Source: Rubrobacter indicoceani
Lineage (GTDB): Bacteria; Actinomycetota; Rubrobacteria; Rubrobacterales; Rubrobacteraceae
Length of the DNA stretch: 64,000 nt
Direction: 5' to 3'
NCBI RefSeq assembly: GCF_003568865.1
Contig: NZ_CP031115.1
Location: 2,232,001 to 2,296,000 of the forward strand
The notes beneath the pieces were generated by a model, which ran no database searches, was not told the DNA's origin, and was given only the letters and a program-made list of their open reading frames with translations. Positions 46,822 to 56,011 of the stretch are shown here, piece by piece (position 1 is the first letter of the stretch; every line of letters starts with the position of its first letter). The translations under genes and the position numbers were made by a program.

Positions 46822-47814
46822 TTACTTCTCCTCTATGTAGAGCGACTTTCTTGCGGCGTTTGCGACCATCTTCTCCGACGGGAAGGCGGCAAGCTCCAGG
46901 TTTCTTGCGTAAGGGGCCGGAACCTCCGCCCCGCTTACGCGCATAACGGGCGCGTCAAGCGAATCGAAGGCGTGTTCCTGGATGATCGCCGCTACCTCGC
47001 TCGCCACCCCGAACCACTTCCACTGCTCCTGAACCGCAACGGCCCGGTGCGTTTTCTCGACGCTCTGGATGATGGTCTGCTCGTCGAAGGGCCGGATGGA
47101 GCGCAGGTCTATAACCTCCGCGCTTACGCCGTCCTCTTCTTCAAGCGTCTCGGCGGCCCGCAGGCACAGATTAACCTGGCGACCATAGGCGATAAGGGTG
47201 ACGTCGGAGCCCTCGCGGGCTATCCTAGCCTTCCCGAACTCAACGGCGTTGTCGCCCTCTCCGACCTCGCCCTTGGTGCCGTACAGGGCGCCGGCTTCAA
47301 GGAAGATCACGGGATTGTCGTCGCGGATGGCCGTGATCATCATCCCCTTGACGTCGTTCGGAGTTACCGGGGAGACGACTTTGAGGCCGGGAAAGTGCCC
47401 GTAGAGGTTTTCAAGGGAGTGGGTGTGCTGCGCGGAGAGCTGCACCCCGCCGCCGTTGGGGCCGCGTATAACAAGCGGAACCTTTACCTGACCACCCGAG
47501 AAGTAGCGCACCTTCGCAGCGTTCTGGATGATCTGGTCGGAGGCGAGAAACGAGAAGTTCCACGTCATCATCTCGACTATCGGGCGCATCCCGGTCATGG
47601 CCATCCCGATCGCCGCTCCCACAAAACCCCCCTCCGCAATAGGCGTGTCCATGACCCTTTTCGGGCCGTACTGGTCGTAGAGGCCGTCGGTGATGAGGTG
47701 GGTGCCGCCGTATACTCCGATGTCCTCGCCCATGAGGACTACGTTTTCGTCGTCCTCCATCCCGAAGACCATGCCCTCTCGCAAGGCCTCCCGGTAGGTT
47801 TTGGTCTCAGCCAT
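46822..47814 (-). CDS. pdhB: 2-oxoacid dehydrogenase E1 beta subunit
   Basis: 330 residues from ATG 47814, one base after the pdhA stop. Thiamine-diphosphate enzyme half that binds the cofactor's pyrimidine ring and contributes substrate residues. Signatures: VVLMGEDIGVYGGTH, TPIAEGGFVGAAIGMA, the conserved Glu of EGGF and the ring HTHSLENLYGHFPGLKVV. It pairs with PdhA as an alpha2-beta2 E1 that decarboxylates the oxoacid and reductively acylates the lipoyl group of PdhC. Confidence 0.93.
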   Translation of the reverse strand: MAETKTYREALREGMVFGMEDDENVVLMGEDIGVYGGTHLITDGLYDQYGPKRVMDTPIAEGGFVGAAIGMAMTGMRPIVEMMTWNFSFLASDQIIQNAAKVRYFSGGQVKVPLVIRGPNGGGVQLSAQHTHSLENLYGHFPGLKVVSPVTPNDVKGMMITAIRDDNPVIFLEAGALYGTKGEVGEGDNAVEFGKARIAREGSDVTLIAYGRQVNLCLRAAETLEEEDGVSAEVIDLRSIRPFDEQTIIQSVEKTHRAVAVQEQWKWFGVASEVAAIIQEHAFDSLDAPVMRVSGAEVPAPYARNLELAAFPSEKMVANAARKSLYIEEK

Positions 47815-48861
47815 CTACTCGTTCCCCCCGTTGTTGTCGCTGCCCAGGTACTCGTCTTCTCCGACGTATACATCGGTGTAAAGCTCGGAGATGTCCGGCT
47901 CTTCGGCCTCGTCGGCGAACTTGACGGCGGCCTGGACTTCTTCTTTGGCCTCGTCCTTGTACTCGTCGAGCTTGCCCTCCTCAACGCCGCTCTCGACGAG
48001 CCTTTTCTCCAAGAGGCCGATTGGGTCGCGCTCGCGCCACTTCTCGACCTCTTCTTTGGTGCGGTATTTCTCGAAGAAGTCGGCCGCGCCGTGCGGGACC
48101 GTCCGGTAGGTCATTGCTTCGATGGCGTACGGTACGCCGGTCTCCCGGACCTGCGCCGTCAGCCTCTCTCCGGCTTCGAGCATGGCCTCAAGGTCCATGC
48201 CGTCCACTTTCTCGGCCTCGACGCCGTGGGCGCGGAACTTCTCGGCGAGGTCCTCTTGAGCCGTCGAGCGTCCGACCGAGGTTCCCATACCGTACTGGTT
48301 ATTCTCCAGAACAAAGAGGCACGGACACATGCCGTCCTTGCCCCAAAGCCCGGCGAGGTTTGCCGCCTCGTGAAACGCGCCGTTGTTCACGGAGCCGTCC
48401 CCGAGGTAGAGCTGGGTTATGTGATCTGTCCCGGTATACCGCTGCGCGTAGGCGAACCCGACACCGAGCGGTATGTGCCCCGCGACGATGCCGTAGCCGC
48501 CGTAGAGGCCGTTGTCCACGTCAAAGAGGTGCATCGAGCCGCCCTTGCCCTTGACGAGCCCGCTTCCCTTGCCGTACAGCTCGGCCATTACCTCGTCCGC
48601 CGTCGCGCCGAGCAGAAGCGCGTGCGCGTGGTCGCGGTACGCCGTTATAACGCGGTCGCCCTCCCTGTAGGCGTCGAGCAGCCCCGTCGCAACGGCCTCC
48701 TGCCCGGTATAGACGTGCAGATAGCCGCCGATCTTACCCTGCCGGAACCCGCGCCCGCACGCGTCCTCAAACGCCCGCACCAGAACCATCTTCCGGTATA
48801 ACTCAACGAGCCGCTCCGAACCTTCCTTTGTAGCTACCGCGCCCTTCTTGCCTTCGCTCAT
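47815..48861 (-). CDS. pdhA: 2-oxoacid dehydrogenase E1 alpha subunit
   Basis: 348 residues. The thiamine-diphosphate motif GDGSVNNGAFHEAANLAGLW...VLENNQYGM is complete (GDG...NN), along with FEDACGRGFRQGKIGGYLHVYTGQEA and the HxH-like HAHALLLG, so the enzyme looks active. ATG 48861 lies after GGAGGAAGGGGTAG. The upstream region (48862-49005) is AT-rich and contains TTGAAA then TAAAAG with a 16-bp gap, a weak promoter candidate for the pdhABC operon. Pyruvate is likely, but acetoin or branched-chain substrates are not excluded. Confidence 0.92.
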   Translation of the reverse strand: MSEGKKGAVATKEGSERLVELYRKMVLVRAFEDACGRGFRQGKIGGYLHVYTGQEAVATGLLDAYREGDRVITAYRDHAHALLLGATADEVMAELYGKGSGLVKGKGGSMHLFDVDNGLYGGYGIVAGHIPLGVGFAYAQRYTGTDHITQLYLGDGSVNNGAFHEAANLAGLWGKDGMCPCLFVLENNQYGMGTSVGRSTAQEDLAEKFRAHGVEAEKVDGMDLEAMLEAGERLTAQVRETGVPYAIEAMTYRTVPHGAADFFEKYRTKEEVEKWRERDPIGLLEKRLVESGVEEGKLDEYKDEAKEEVQAAVKFADEAEEPDISELYTDVYVGEDEYLGSDNNGGNE

Positions 48862-49005
48862 CTCACTACCCCTTCCTCCAACGGATCTCCTCTTCCACGG
48901 CGAAACTCCAGAGTATCACCGTAAAACTCTCTATACACATCTTTTATCGAAGCTATAGGTTTTTTCAATGTCCACTCGCTCCCCCTTTTTCTATCTCCTA
49001 TGTTC

Positions 49006-49575
49006 TTACCCTTTTCGACCGGCTGTCAGCCATACCGCCAGGGCGTTGAACGCCCGGTTTCTGTGTGAGTTCTCGTGTTTTTCGTCGCCCATCTCCGAGT
49101 AGGTCCGTCTGTGTCCGTTCGGAACGAAAACGGGGTCGTATCCAAAGCCGGCGGCTCCGCGCGGGGCGTCGGCTATCTCACCCTCGACCTCGCCCCGAAA
49201 GAGGTGTATCTCGCCGCTCGAAGCGGAGACGGCGACGACGCAGACGGAGCGGGCGGAGCGGTCGGGGAAGGCGGAGAGCATCTTCAGCAGCCCGGAAACC
49301 CCGACGCTCCGGAGAAACCACTTTGTAAGGGCGCCGGGGAAGTCGTTCCAGGCGTTCACGACAAGGCCGGAGTCGTCCACTATCACGGGGGCGTTCGGGT
49401 CGCCGAGGGCGGCGCGGGCGGCGCGGGCCTTCGCCGAGGCGACCTCCGCGAAATCAAGGGACTGGAGTTCGGGGACGTTCGGGGCGGCACGGTCGAGTTT
49501 CACGCCGAGTATCGCCTCGGCTTCGCGGAGTTTGTTTTTGTTCGAGGTCACGAAGATCGGTTTTTCAGGCATCAT
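49006..49575 (-). CDS. rdgB: Non-canonical purine NTP pyrophosphatase (RdgB/HAM1)
   Basis: 189 residues. Clears ITP/XTP/dITP from the nucleotide pool. The N-terminal SNKNKLREAE (S-x-N-x-x-K), the metal site VIVDDSGLVV and the GFGYDPVFVP base-contact strand are all present. ATG 49575 is followed by a second Met. It diverges from the aminotransferase-ddl pair across about 170 bp. The C-terminal region keeps the EKHENSHRNRAFNAL helix with the conserved His-Arg. Confidence 0.92.
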   Translation of the reverse strand: MMPEKPIFVTSNKNKLREAEAILGVKLDRAAPNVPELQSLDFAEVASAKARAARAALGDPNAPVIVDDSGLVVNAWNDFPGALTKWFLRSVGVSGLLKMLSAFPDRSARSVCVVAVSASSGEIHLFRGEVEGEIADAPRGAAGFGYDPVFVPNGHRRTYSEMGDEKHENSHRNRAFNALAVWLTAGRKG

Positions 49576-49742
49576 GTAGCGCAGTCTACAGGCTTCGGGG
49601 GCTTCGGGTGAAGCGCCGGCTGCGGCTATAAGCCGGGACGGGTATATGTTAGGGTTTCATCGGGTGCGGGCGGTTGTGGAACGGCCCTCTGCACCAGGCA
49701 GAGAAACCTAACGTGAACGGCGAGAAAGCGAAGGATCACAAA

Positions 49743-51110
49743 ATGCCGCTCGTAGACCTAGACAGGTTCGATTTTCTTTACGCAAACCGGGTCAAGGGTA
49801 TGAAGACCGCCGCGACCCGCGACCTCATGGCGACGCTTTCGAGGCCGGGGATCATCTCCCTTGCCGGGGGCTTTCCCGATACGAAAGCGTTTGGCGAAGA
49901 GGCGTTTCGCACGATCTCCGAAGACATCGCCTCGGACGCGGCGCAGGCCCTGCAGTACGGCCCGACCGGCGGCCTCGAAGGCATCAAGGACGTAATAGTC
50001 GAGGTGATGGAGGCCGAGGGGACGCCCGCCCAGCAGGAGAACGTCTTTATCACGACCGGGGCGCAGCAGGCGCTGGACCTTGTGGCGAAGGTGTTTCTCG
50101 ACGAAGGCGACGCCATCCTGTGCGAGGGGCCGTCCTACGCGGGGGCGCTCAACGCCTTTGCGGCGTACAGGCCGAGGATCGCACACGTACCGATGGACCG
50201 GGCGGGGATGATCCCCTCAGCGGCTCGCGAGACACTGGTGCGGGCAAAAAAGCAGGGGATGCACGTCAAGTTTATCTACACAGTTCCGAACTTCCAGAAC
50301 CCCGGCGGCGTTACGATGTCGCGCGAGAGGCGCAAGGAACTGCTCGCCATCGCCCGCGAGTTCGACCTTATAATCATCGAGGACAACCCGTACGGGATGC
50401 TCCGCTTCGAGGGCGAGCCGCTCCCGACCCTCGCCGCGCTGGAGATAGAAGAGACCGGCGACGTTGACCGGGTGGTCTACCTCGGGACCTTCTCAAAGAT
50501 ATTCGCGCCGGGGGTGAGGCTCGGGTGGGTTCACGCCCAGCCGGGGATTCTGCACAAGATCAACGTCGGCAAGCAAGGGGCGGATCTTTGCTCGTCGAAC
50601 CTGTCGCAGATGATGATCACTTCCTTTTTCAAGAACGGCGACTGGAACGCTTACGTCAGGCGTCTGAACGCTATCTACAAGGAGCGTCGGGATGCGATGC
50701 TCGCCGCCCTTGCCGAGTACATGCCCAAGGACGTCTACTGGACCCACCCCGAGGGCGGGCTGTTCGTCTGGGCGACGCTGCCTTCCTACCTCGATGCAAC
50801 GGCGATGCTGCCGCGGGCGATAAGCAAAAACGTCGCCTACGTGCCGGGTGAGGGGTTCTACGCCGGGGGCGAGCACAAAAACAACATGCGCCTCAACTTC
50901 TCGTTTGTCGAGTCCGAGAAGATCCGTCGCGGCATAGAGATCCTGGCCGAGGTCATTCGCCAGCGGATGGAGCTTCGCAGCGACCTGGAGCGCGGCACGG
51001 GGCAGATGCGCGCCGTCCCGAAGCCGAAGCCGAAGGCCCAGAAGAAGTCCCCCGAGAAAGAGGCCGCCGAGGCTCTCACCGAGCGGGCGCGAGCGGGGAG
51101 GGACGGCTAG
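49743..51110 (+). CDS. MocR/2-aminoadipate-type PLP aminotransferase
   Basis: 455 residues from ATG 49743, with AAGGA seven bases upstream. Class I/II aminotransferase: SLAGGFPDTKAF, YGPTGGLEGIKD, the EDNPYGMLRF segment with the cofactor Asp, PLP Lys in GTFSKIFAPGVRLGW, and C-terminal Arg in MRLNFSFVE. It resembles LysN/2-aminoadipate aminotransferase and aromatic aminotransferases. The last 60 residues are basic and Lys/Pro-rich (PKPKPKAQKKSPEKEA), an extension that is unusual for the family. Its stop abuts the ddl GTG directly, so the two are translationally coupled, which may link this enzyme to D-amino acid or wall metabolism. Confidence 0.85.
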   Translation: MPLVDLDRFDFLYANRVKGMKTAATRDLMATLSRPGIISLAGGFPDTKAFGEEAFRTISEDIASDAAQALQYGPTGGLEGIKDVIVEVMEAEGTPAQQENVFITTGAQQALDLVAKVFLDEGDAILCEGPSYAGALNAFAAYRPRIAHVPMDRAGMIPSAARETLVRAKKQGMHVKFIYTVPNFQNPGGVTMSRERRKELLAIAREFDLIIIEDNPYGMLRFEGEPLPTLAALEIEETGDVDRVVYLGTFSKIFAPGVRLGWVHAQPGILHKINVGKQGADLCSSNLSQMMITSFFKNGDWNAYVRRLNAIYKERRDAMLAALAEYMPKDVYWTHPEGGLFVWATLPSYLDATAMLPRAISKNVAYVPGEGFYAGGEHKNNMRLNFSFVESEKIRRGIEILAEVIRQRMELRSDLERGTGQMRAVPKPKPKAQKKSPEKEAAEALTERARAGRDG

Positions 51111-52064
51111 GTGGCGAAGCTCGTCGTACTCCGGGGCGGCCACTCGATGGAGCGGGACGTGTCGTTTGTCACCGGCACAAGGGTCGGGCGCGCCCTTGAA
51201 CGCCTCGGCCACGACGTCCATCTTCTCGACATCGAGGACTCCACGACCGAGAACCTTATAGACCTTGCCCCCGACGCCGCGTTTATCTGCCTGCACGGGC
51301 CGGGCGGCGAGGACGGGACGGTGCAGGCGCTTCTGGAGACCCTCGACATCCCGTACACCGGAAGCGGGCCGCTCTCGAGCATCCGCTGCATGGACAAGGA
51401 CTACGCCAAGCGCGCCCTGCAGGCCGCCGGGGTCCAGACGCCACCGTTCCGCACGTTCCTGAGGCGGGCGATGAACGAGATGGGTGCGGCCTCGGCGCTG
51501 AACATCGCGGCTGAGTCGCTCGGTTATCCGTTCGCCGTCAAGCCCGCTCGGGAAGGTTCGAGCTTCGGGCTGTCGAAGGTGGACGAGCCGGACGGGCTGC
51601 TCGAAGCCGTCTACGAAGCGTTCGGCTACGACGCAAAGATAATCCTCGAGAAGTGGATCGAAGGCCCCGAGGTCTCCGTCCCGATAGTCGAGTCGGAGAG
51701 CGGCGAGCCGGAGATACTCGGCCTTGTCGAGATAAGGCCGCGCGGCGGCGAGTACGACTTCCAGGCGAAGTACACCCCCGGCGCAACGGACTTCGCCATC
51801 CCGGCGGAGGTCTCGAACGTCGTCGCGGAGCAGGTCGAGCAAACCGCCCTGACGGCCTACAAGGCCCTTGGGTGCTCCGGTTTCGCCCGCATAGACACCA
51901 TCGTCGAGCGCGGCACGCCGAAGGTTCTGGACGTAAAGACCATCCCCGGCTTCACCGAGACCTCGACCTTCCCGCTCGCCGCCGAAGCGGTCGGGATGTC
52001 TTTCGAGAAGCTGGTAGAGAGAATCCTCTCCGCCGCCCTGAAGGACGAAGTGGTGAAGCTCTAG
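51111..52064 (+). CDS. ddl: D-alanine--D-alanine ligase
   Basis: 317 residues from GTG 51111. ATP-grasp enzyme that makes the D-Ala-D-Ala dipeptide for peptidoglycan. GGHSMERDVS, HGPGGEDGTVQ, VKPAREGSSFGLSKV, and the omega-loop-like YDFQAKYTPG are typical. In the usual C-terminal metal motif LExNTxPGMT, this protein has LDVKTIPGFTETS: the Mg-binding Glu is Asp and the Asn is Lys. That Lys could alter metal use or activity. The unusual neighbour is an aminotransferase. A longer protein family relative with a D-Ala-D-lactate or other D-dipeptide role is not excluded. Confidence 0.88.
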   Translation: MAKLVVLRGGHSMERDVSFVTGTRVGRALERLGHDVHLLDIEDSTTENLIDLAPDAAFICLHGPGGEDGTVQALLETLDIPYTGSGPLSSIRCMDKDYAKRALQAAGVQTPPFRTFLRRAMNEMGAASALNIAAESLGYPFAVKPAREGSSFGLSKVDEPDGLLEAVYEAFGYDAKIILEKWIEGPEVSVPIVESESGEPEILGLVEIRPRGGEYDFQAKYTPGATDFAIPAEVSNVVAEQVEQTALTAYKALGCSGFARIDTIVERGTPKVLDVKTIPGFTETSTFPLAAEAVGMSFEKLVERILSAALKDEVVKL

Positions 52065-52070
52065 CGACCG

Positions 52071-52967
52071 CTAGCACTGCTGACGACCGGGCTTCGGGCT
52101 TTTCAGGAAGTCCCTGAGCAGCCGGTTGACCCTCTGCGGCGCGTCCTGCTGGACCCAGTGGCTTGCGTCCGGGAGGCGTTCCGTTTGCAGATGCGGTACG
52201 AGGTCGCGGTCTACCTGCAGGAGTTCCACCCCGAGGTAGCGGTCGCGCTCGCCCCATATAAGGAGCGTCGGGGCTTCTATTCTGCGAACGAGCGAGGCGC
52301 TCTTCTTCGGGTTCCGGCGCAGAAGAGCGCGGTAGTAGTTTGTTGCGGCGGTCAGCGCGCCCGGTCTCGACATCGCCTCCCGGTAGAGTTCGAGGTCCCT
52401 TTCGCCGAACGTTCCGACCCGCACCGGGTCGCGGCGGAAGTTCAGGAGCATCCACTCAAAGATCTTTCTCTGGACGTACCTTCCCGGGGCGCCGGGGGTC
52501 TGCAGGGCGAATATGTACCAGCTCTTTCTCAGTTGCTTCGGCCTCAGAAGCCCCCGCATGAACGTTTTCGGGTGCGGGAGGTTCAAGACGACGAGTTTCT
52601 CGACAAGCTCCGGGAGGAGCATCGCCGCTGTCCAGGCGACCGCCCCGCCCCAGTCGTGGCCGACAAGGCAGGCTCGCCTTTTCCCGAGGTGGTGGATAAG
52701 GTCTGAGACATCCTGCACCAGCAGCTCGACGCGGTAATCCGAGACTTTCTCCGGCTTGCCTGAAAGGTTGTAGCCACGCATGTCCGGTGCGACGACGCGA
52801 AAGCCCGCCTCCGCGAGGGCCGGGATCTGAAACCGCCACGAGTACCAGAACTCCGGAAAACCGTGGAGCAGCACGACGAGCGGCCCCTCCCCGGCCTCGA
52901 CGTAGTGGAGCCTCACCCCTCCGAGGTCGGCGTAGCGGTGGACGACTCGTGGCTCCCCGGCGTTCAT
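52071..52967 (-). CDS. Alpha/beta hydrolase, epoxide hydrolase/haloalkane dehalogenase type
   Basis: 298 residues from ATG 52967; an upstream in-frame Met at 53018 is possible. Alpha/beta fold: HGFPEFWYSWRFQ oxyanion loop, nucleophile elbow GHDWGG with Asp as the nucleophile, and the late His in DASHWVQQD. The Asp nucleophile and HGFPE point to the epoxide hydrolase family; two Tyr in the cap would be needed for epoxide opening. Substrate unknown. It is convergent with ddl with 6 bp between stops, and an imperfect CTAGCG...GCTAG palindrome spans the junction. Confidence 0.82.
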   Translation of the reverse strand: MNAGEPRVVHRYADLGGVRLHYVEAGEGPLVVLLHGFPEFWYSWRFQIPALAEAGFRVVAPDMRGYNLSGKPEKVSDYRVELLVQDVSDLIHHLGKRRACLVGHDWGGAVAWTAAMLLPELVEKLVVLNLPHPKTFMRGLLRPKQLRKSWYIFALQTPGAPGRYVQRKIFEWMLLNFRRDPVRVGTFGERDLELYREAMSRPGALTAATNYYRALLRRNPKKSASLVRRIEAPTLLIWGERDRYLGVELLQVDRDLVPHLQTERLPDASHWVQQDAPQRVNRLLRDFLKSPKPGRQQC

Positions 52968-53358
52968 AGCCGGGAGTTTAAACGGCCTTTGATGCTTCTT
53001 CAGAAGGTCGAAAGGCACCGCGGAAAGCTGCGGTGAGCTTCAGAACCCTTCCGCCACGGGTCGCGACATCCATCAGGCGGGAGGCTTCCGCAGGCCATCC
53101 ACGAACGCGAGGTCCCGTGCGGCGTCGAGCTCCGATCGGCCCCCGCCTGCGCACGATATCGCTTCAGGGGCTTCAGCAAAAAGGGCCGGCTGAAAAAGAA
53201 AACGGCCCGAGCCTGAACCGCAGCTTCGGTCCGGTTGTGATCTCCAAGACCGTTAAACACGTAAGAGCATGTATCAGATACAACAACCAACATTCAGGGG
53301 AACGGTGCCTATCGTGATCAACTTACATGTGAGGTTACATCAGCTGGAGACTCGCACC

Positions 53359-53892
53359 ATGAAGTGGCTGGTCCGGTACAGCATCACCGTGCTGCGTGTC
53401 AGCCTGGGGGCCATCTTCCTCGGGTTCGGGCTGCTGAAGTTCTTTCCGGGCCTGAGTCCGGCGGCTGACCTTGCAACCCAGACCACGAGCGCCCTTACCT
53501 TCGGCCTGATTCCGGCGAGCGTGAGCATCCTGCTCGTTGCGACGCTTGAGTGCATTATCGGGCTCGGGTTGCTCTCGGGCCGGTTCATGCGCCTGATTCT
53601 GCTCCTGCTGGGCTTTCAGATGCTAGGTGCGATGTCGCCGATACTCCTTTTTTCGGGCCAGCTTTTCGCCGGTCCCTGGCACGCCCCCACCCTTGAAGCC
53701 CAGTACGTTATAAAGGACGTGGTCCTTATCGGCGCGGGGCTTGTCATAGGGGCCACCCTGCACGGCGGCCGCATCGTCACCGAACGGGTGCGCCGCGCCG
53801 AGGACTACCGGCGGTATATCCCCCCCTCAAAGCAGGCCCTCACAGAACCGGTCGCCAAGCCCCGGCTCCTTGAGAAGCTCCGCGTGAGGTAG
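53359..53892 (+). CDS. DoxX-like small membrane protein
   Basis: 177 residues from ATG 53359 with GGAG nine bases upstream. Four hydrophobic helices: VLRVSLGAIFLGFGLLKFFPG carries the DoxX-type G-x-x-x-x-x-F-G-x-x-K-F pattern, then TFGLIPASVSILLVATLECIIGLGLLSG, FMRLILLLLGFQMLGAMSPILLF, and YVIKDVVLIGAGLVIGATL. A basic C-terminal tail follows (RLLEKLRVR). The frame is open to 53269. Some DoxX proteins take part in membrane redox chemistry; here nothing adjacent supports that. Confidence 0.75.
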   Translation: MKWLVRYSITVLRVSLGAIFLGFGLLKFFPGLSPAADLATQTTSALTFGLIPASVSILLVATLECIIGLGLLSGRFMRLILLLLGFQMLGAMSPILLFSGQLFAGPWHAPTLEAQYVIKDVVLIGAGLVIGATLHGGRIVTERVRRAEDYRRYIPPSKQALTEPVAKPRLLEKLRVR

Positions 53893-53897
53893 GGGGA

Positions 53898-55253
53898 TCA
53901 CACCCCGGAAAGAGAGCCGCTCCGGGCCGCAGTCCCGACCTCACCCGGAAGGAACCCATCGAGCACCCGAAGGGCTTCCTCGGCCTGACGCATCCTGCGC
54001 TCCTGCTTCGGAACGCGCCGACCGTTCTCCTTTTTCGGGACGGTCGGCACGAGACCCCAGTTTGAGTTTATGGGCTGGAGCGTGCCTTCCTTTGTCGTGA
54101 TGTACTCGGCCAGAGCACCCGTCATCGTCTCCTTCGGGAGAACGAACGCGGGCTCGCCTTTCACCCGGCGCGCCACGTTTACCCCGGCGACGAGGCCCAT
54201 CGCCGTTGACTCGACGTAGCCCTCGACGCCCGTCAGCTGCCCGGCGACGTAGAGCGGGGCTTCGGTTATCCCGTCACGCACCTTCATCGTCCGGTCGAGC
54301 ATCCGGTTTGCGGGAACGTAGGTGTTGCGGTGCATCACGCCCATGCGGGCGAACTCGGCGTTTTCAAGACCCGGGATCATCCGAAATACCCGCCGCTGCT
54401 CGGGCCACTTCAGGCGCGTCTGGAAGCCGACGATATTGAAGAGCCGACCCTCGGTATCGTCCTGCCGGAGCTGCACGACCGCGAACGCTTCTTTTCCGGT
54501 GCGCGGGTCAGGGAGCCCGACCGGACGCATCGGCCCGAAACGAAGCGTGTCTATCCCGCGCCGGGCGATCGTCTCGACTGGGAGACAGCCCTCGAAGTAC
54601 AGGTCTTCCTCGAAGTCCTTTATGGGGGAGAGTTCCGCGCTGCGAAGCTCCTCGACAAAGGCGTAGTACGTCTCCCGGTCCATCGGACAGTTTATGTACG
54701 ACGCCTCGCCCTTGCCCCAGCGCGAGGCCATAAACGCGACCGAGCCATCAAGCGAGTCTCTGTGGATGATCGGCGACGCGGCGTCGTAGAAGTACAGGTT
54801 CTCCCCCGAGAGTTTCTCGACGTGGCGGTGCAGCGCATCCGAAGTCAGCGGCCCCGAAGCGATAACGACCGGGCAGTCCGGTATAGCCGTGGCCTCCTCC
54901 CGCACGACCTCGATGTTCGGGTGCGCCGAGACGGTCTCCGTTACGGCGCGGGGGAACTCCTCGCGCCCGACGCCCAGAGCGCCGCCGGCCGGGACGGAAG
55001 TCTCCTCCGCACAGCGCAGGATAACCGACCCCATCCGCCGGAGTTCCTCCTTCAAAAGGCCCGAAGCCGTTTCAAGGGCCGTCCCGCCGAGCGAGTTCGA
55101 GCAGACCAGCTCCGCGAAGTTTTCGGTGCGGTGGGCCGGGGTCTCGCGCGTCGGGCGCATCTCGAACAGACGGACGGACAGACCGGCCTCGGCGGCCTGC
55201 CAGGCGGCCTCGCTACCTGCAAGCCCCGCCCCTATGATGGTTACGTCAGACAA
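53898..55253 (-). CDS. trmFO: tRNA m5U54 methyltransferase, folate/FAD-dependent
   Basis: 451 residues from TTG 55253, with GAGGTAGAAG directly upstream. Makes ribothymidine at position 54 of tRNA using methylene-THF and FADH2. FAD motif GAGLAGSEAA (8-17), RTENFAELVCSNSLGG (with the catalytic Cys51), the second Cys in YFEGCLPVE, and AGQLTGVEGYVESTAMGLVAG are diagnostic. TrmFO occurs in Firmicutes and a few other lineages; SAM-dependent TrmA is the alternative. The gene is single, convergent with the DoxX-like gene. Confidence 0.95.
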   Translation of the reverse strand: MSDVTIIGAGLAGSEAAWQAAEAGLSVRLFEMRPTRETPAHRTENFAELVCSNSLGGTALETASGLLKEELRRMGSVILRCAEETSVPAGGALGVGREEFPRAVTETVSAHPNIEVVREEATAIPDCPVVIASGPLTSDALHRHVEKLSGENLYFYDAASPIIHRDSLDGSVAFMASRWGKGEASYINCPMDRETYYAFVEELRSAELSPIKDFEEDLYFEGCLPVETIARRGIDTLRFGPMRPVGLPDPRTGKEAFAVVQLRQDDTEGRLFNIVGFQTRLKWPEQRRVFRMIPGLENAEFARMGVMHRNTYVPANRMLDRTMKVRDGITEAPLYVAGQLTGVEGYVESTAMGLVAGVNVARRVKGEPAFVLPKETMTGALAEYITTKEGTLQPINSNWGLVPTVPKKENGRRVPKQERRMRQAEEALRVLDGFLPGEVGTAARSGSLSGV

Positions 55254-55342
55254 CTTCTACCTCGGCGATCTGGATCGTTCACGACAGGGGATATTCTATG
55301 CGCCGGAACGGGAGTTGAAAGAAAGAAAAGGTAAAGGTTACG

Positions 55343-56011
55343 CTACCCCGAGACGACGATGACCTCAAGCGTCCTCGGACCGTGTACGCCCTCCACCCGT
55401 TCGAGTTCTATATCCGAGGTTGCAGAAGGACCGGAGATAAAGGTGACGGCCCTTCCCTCGCCGCCGACGTTGTGCTGCAACTCTGCTATCGCCTCCGGGA
55501 CGAGACCGACGACCTGTTCCTCTCTGACCACGCAGAGGTGGTAGTCCGGCAGCAGAGTTATGGCCCGGCGGCCCTGTCCGGCCCCGGCGTCGAGGATGAT
55601 CGTCCCGGTCTGGGCGACCCCGATGGCGCAACCCGTCAGGACACCGTCCGCGTCGTCGAGGTCGGCGTTTGAGAGGGGGCTTCTCGGGTCGTCGCGCAGG
55701 ACTTCCACGGACCAGGGGATCATGGCCTCGGGCAGGTCGTGCGGTATGGCGAGCCGCCGGATGCCGCGCTCTCCGAGGCACCGGTCTATCTTCCTTGCAA
55801 GCTCCGCCTGCGTTGTCCGGTGCACCGTCGCCCGGTACTCCGCGACGTTCGCGCAGAAGGTGGCGACCGTCTCTTCGGGTGAAGCGTCTGTTTCGGTTCG
55901 GTAGCCACGCTCGATAGAAACGTCCTGGGGTCTCTCCGTCTTTGGCACGTCCGAGGTGGCGCGCCGGATGCGGGCGAGTATCTCTTCCCTTGCCGACGGG
56001 CCAGAGGTCAT
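55343..56011 (-). CDS. lutC: LUD-domain protein LutC
   Basis: 222 residues from ATG 56011, overlapping the lutB stop by 4 bp. Third component of the LutABC lactate oxidation system, which oxidises L-lactate to pyruvate in the cytosol. The LUD fold runs from SAREEILARIRRATSD to LDDADGVLTGCAIGVAQTGTIILDAG and RAVTFISGPSATSDIE, the usual C-terminal segment. In this protein family the C-terminal part includes conserved G-x-S-x-T-x-D-I-E. It is the last gene of the lutABC operon; the region after it holds no clear terminator. Confidence 0.9.
   Translation of the reverse strand: MTSGPSAREEILARIRRATSDVPKTERPQDVSIERGYRTETDASPEETVATFCANVAEYRATVHRTTQAELARKIDRCLGERGIRRLAIPHDLPEAMIPWSVEVLRDDPRSPLSNADLDDADGVLTGCAIGVAQTGTIILDAGAGQGRRAITLLPDYHLCVVREEQVVGLVPEAIAELQHNVGGEGRAVTFISGPSATSDIELERVEGVHGPRTLEVIVVSG

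Noticed and set aside
46660-48801. A 713-aa open frame on the plus strand across pdhC, pdhB and pdhA
   Set aside because: It lies opposite three well-recognised genes and has no protein family similarity. It is a GC-rich antisense frame.
50493-51842. A 449-aa minus-strand frame opposite the aminotransferase and ddl
   Set aside because: Shadow of two recognised genes; no domain.
52064-52080. CTAGCG...GCTAG palindrome between ddl and the hydrolase as a terminator
   Set aside because: The stem is only 5 bp and has no T-run.
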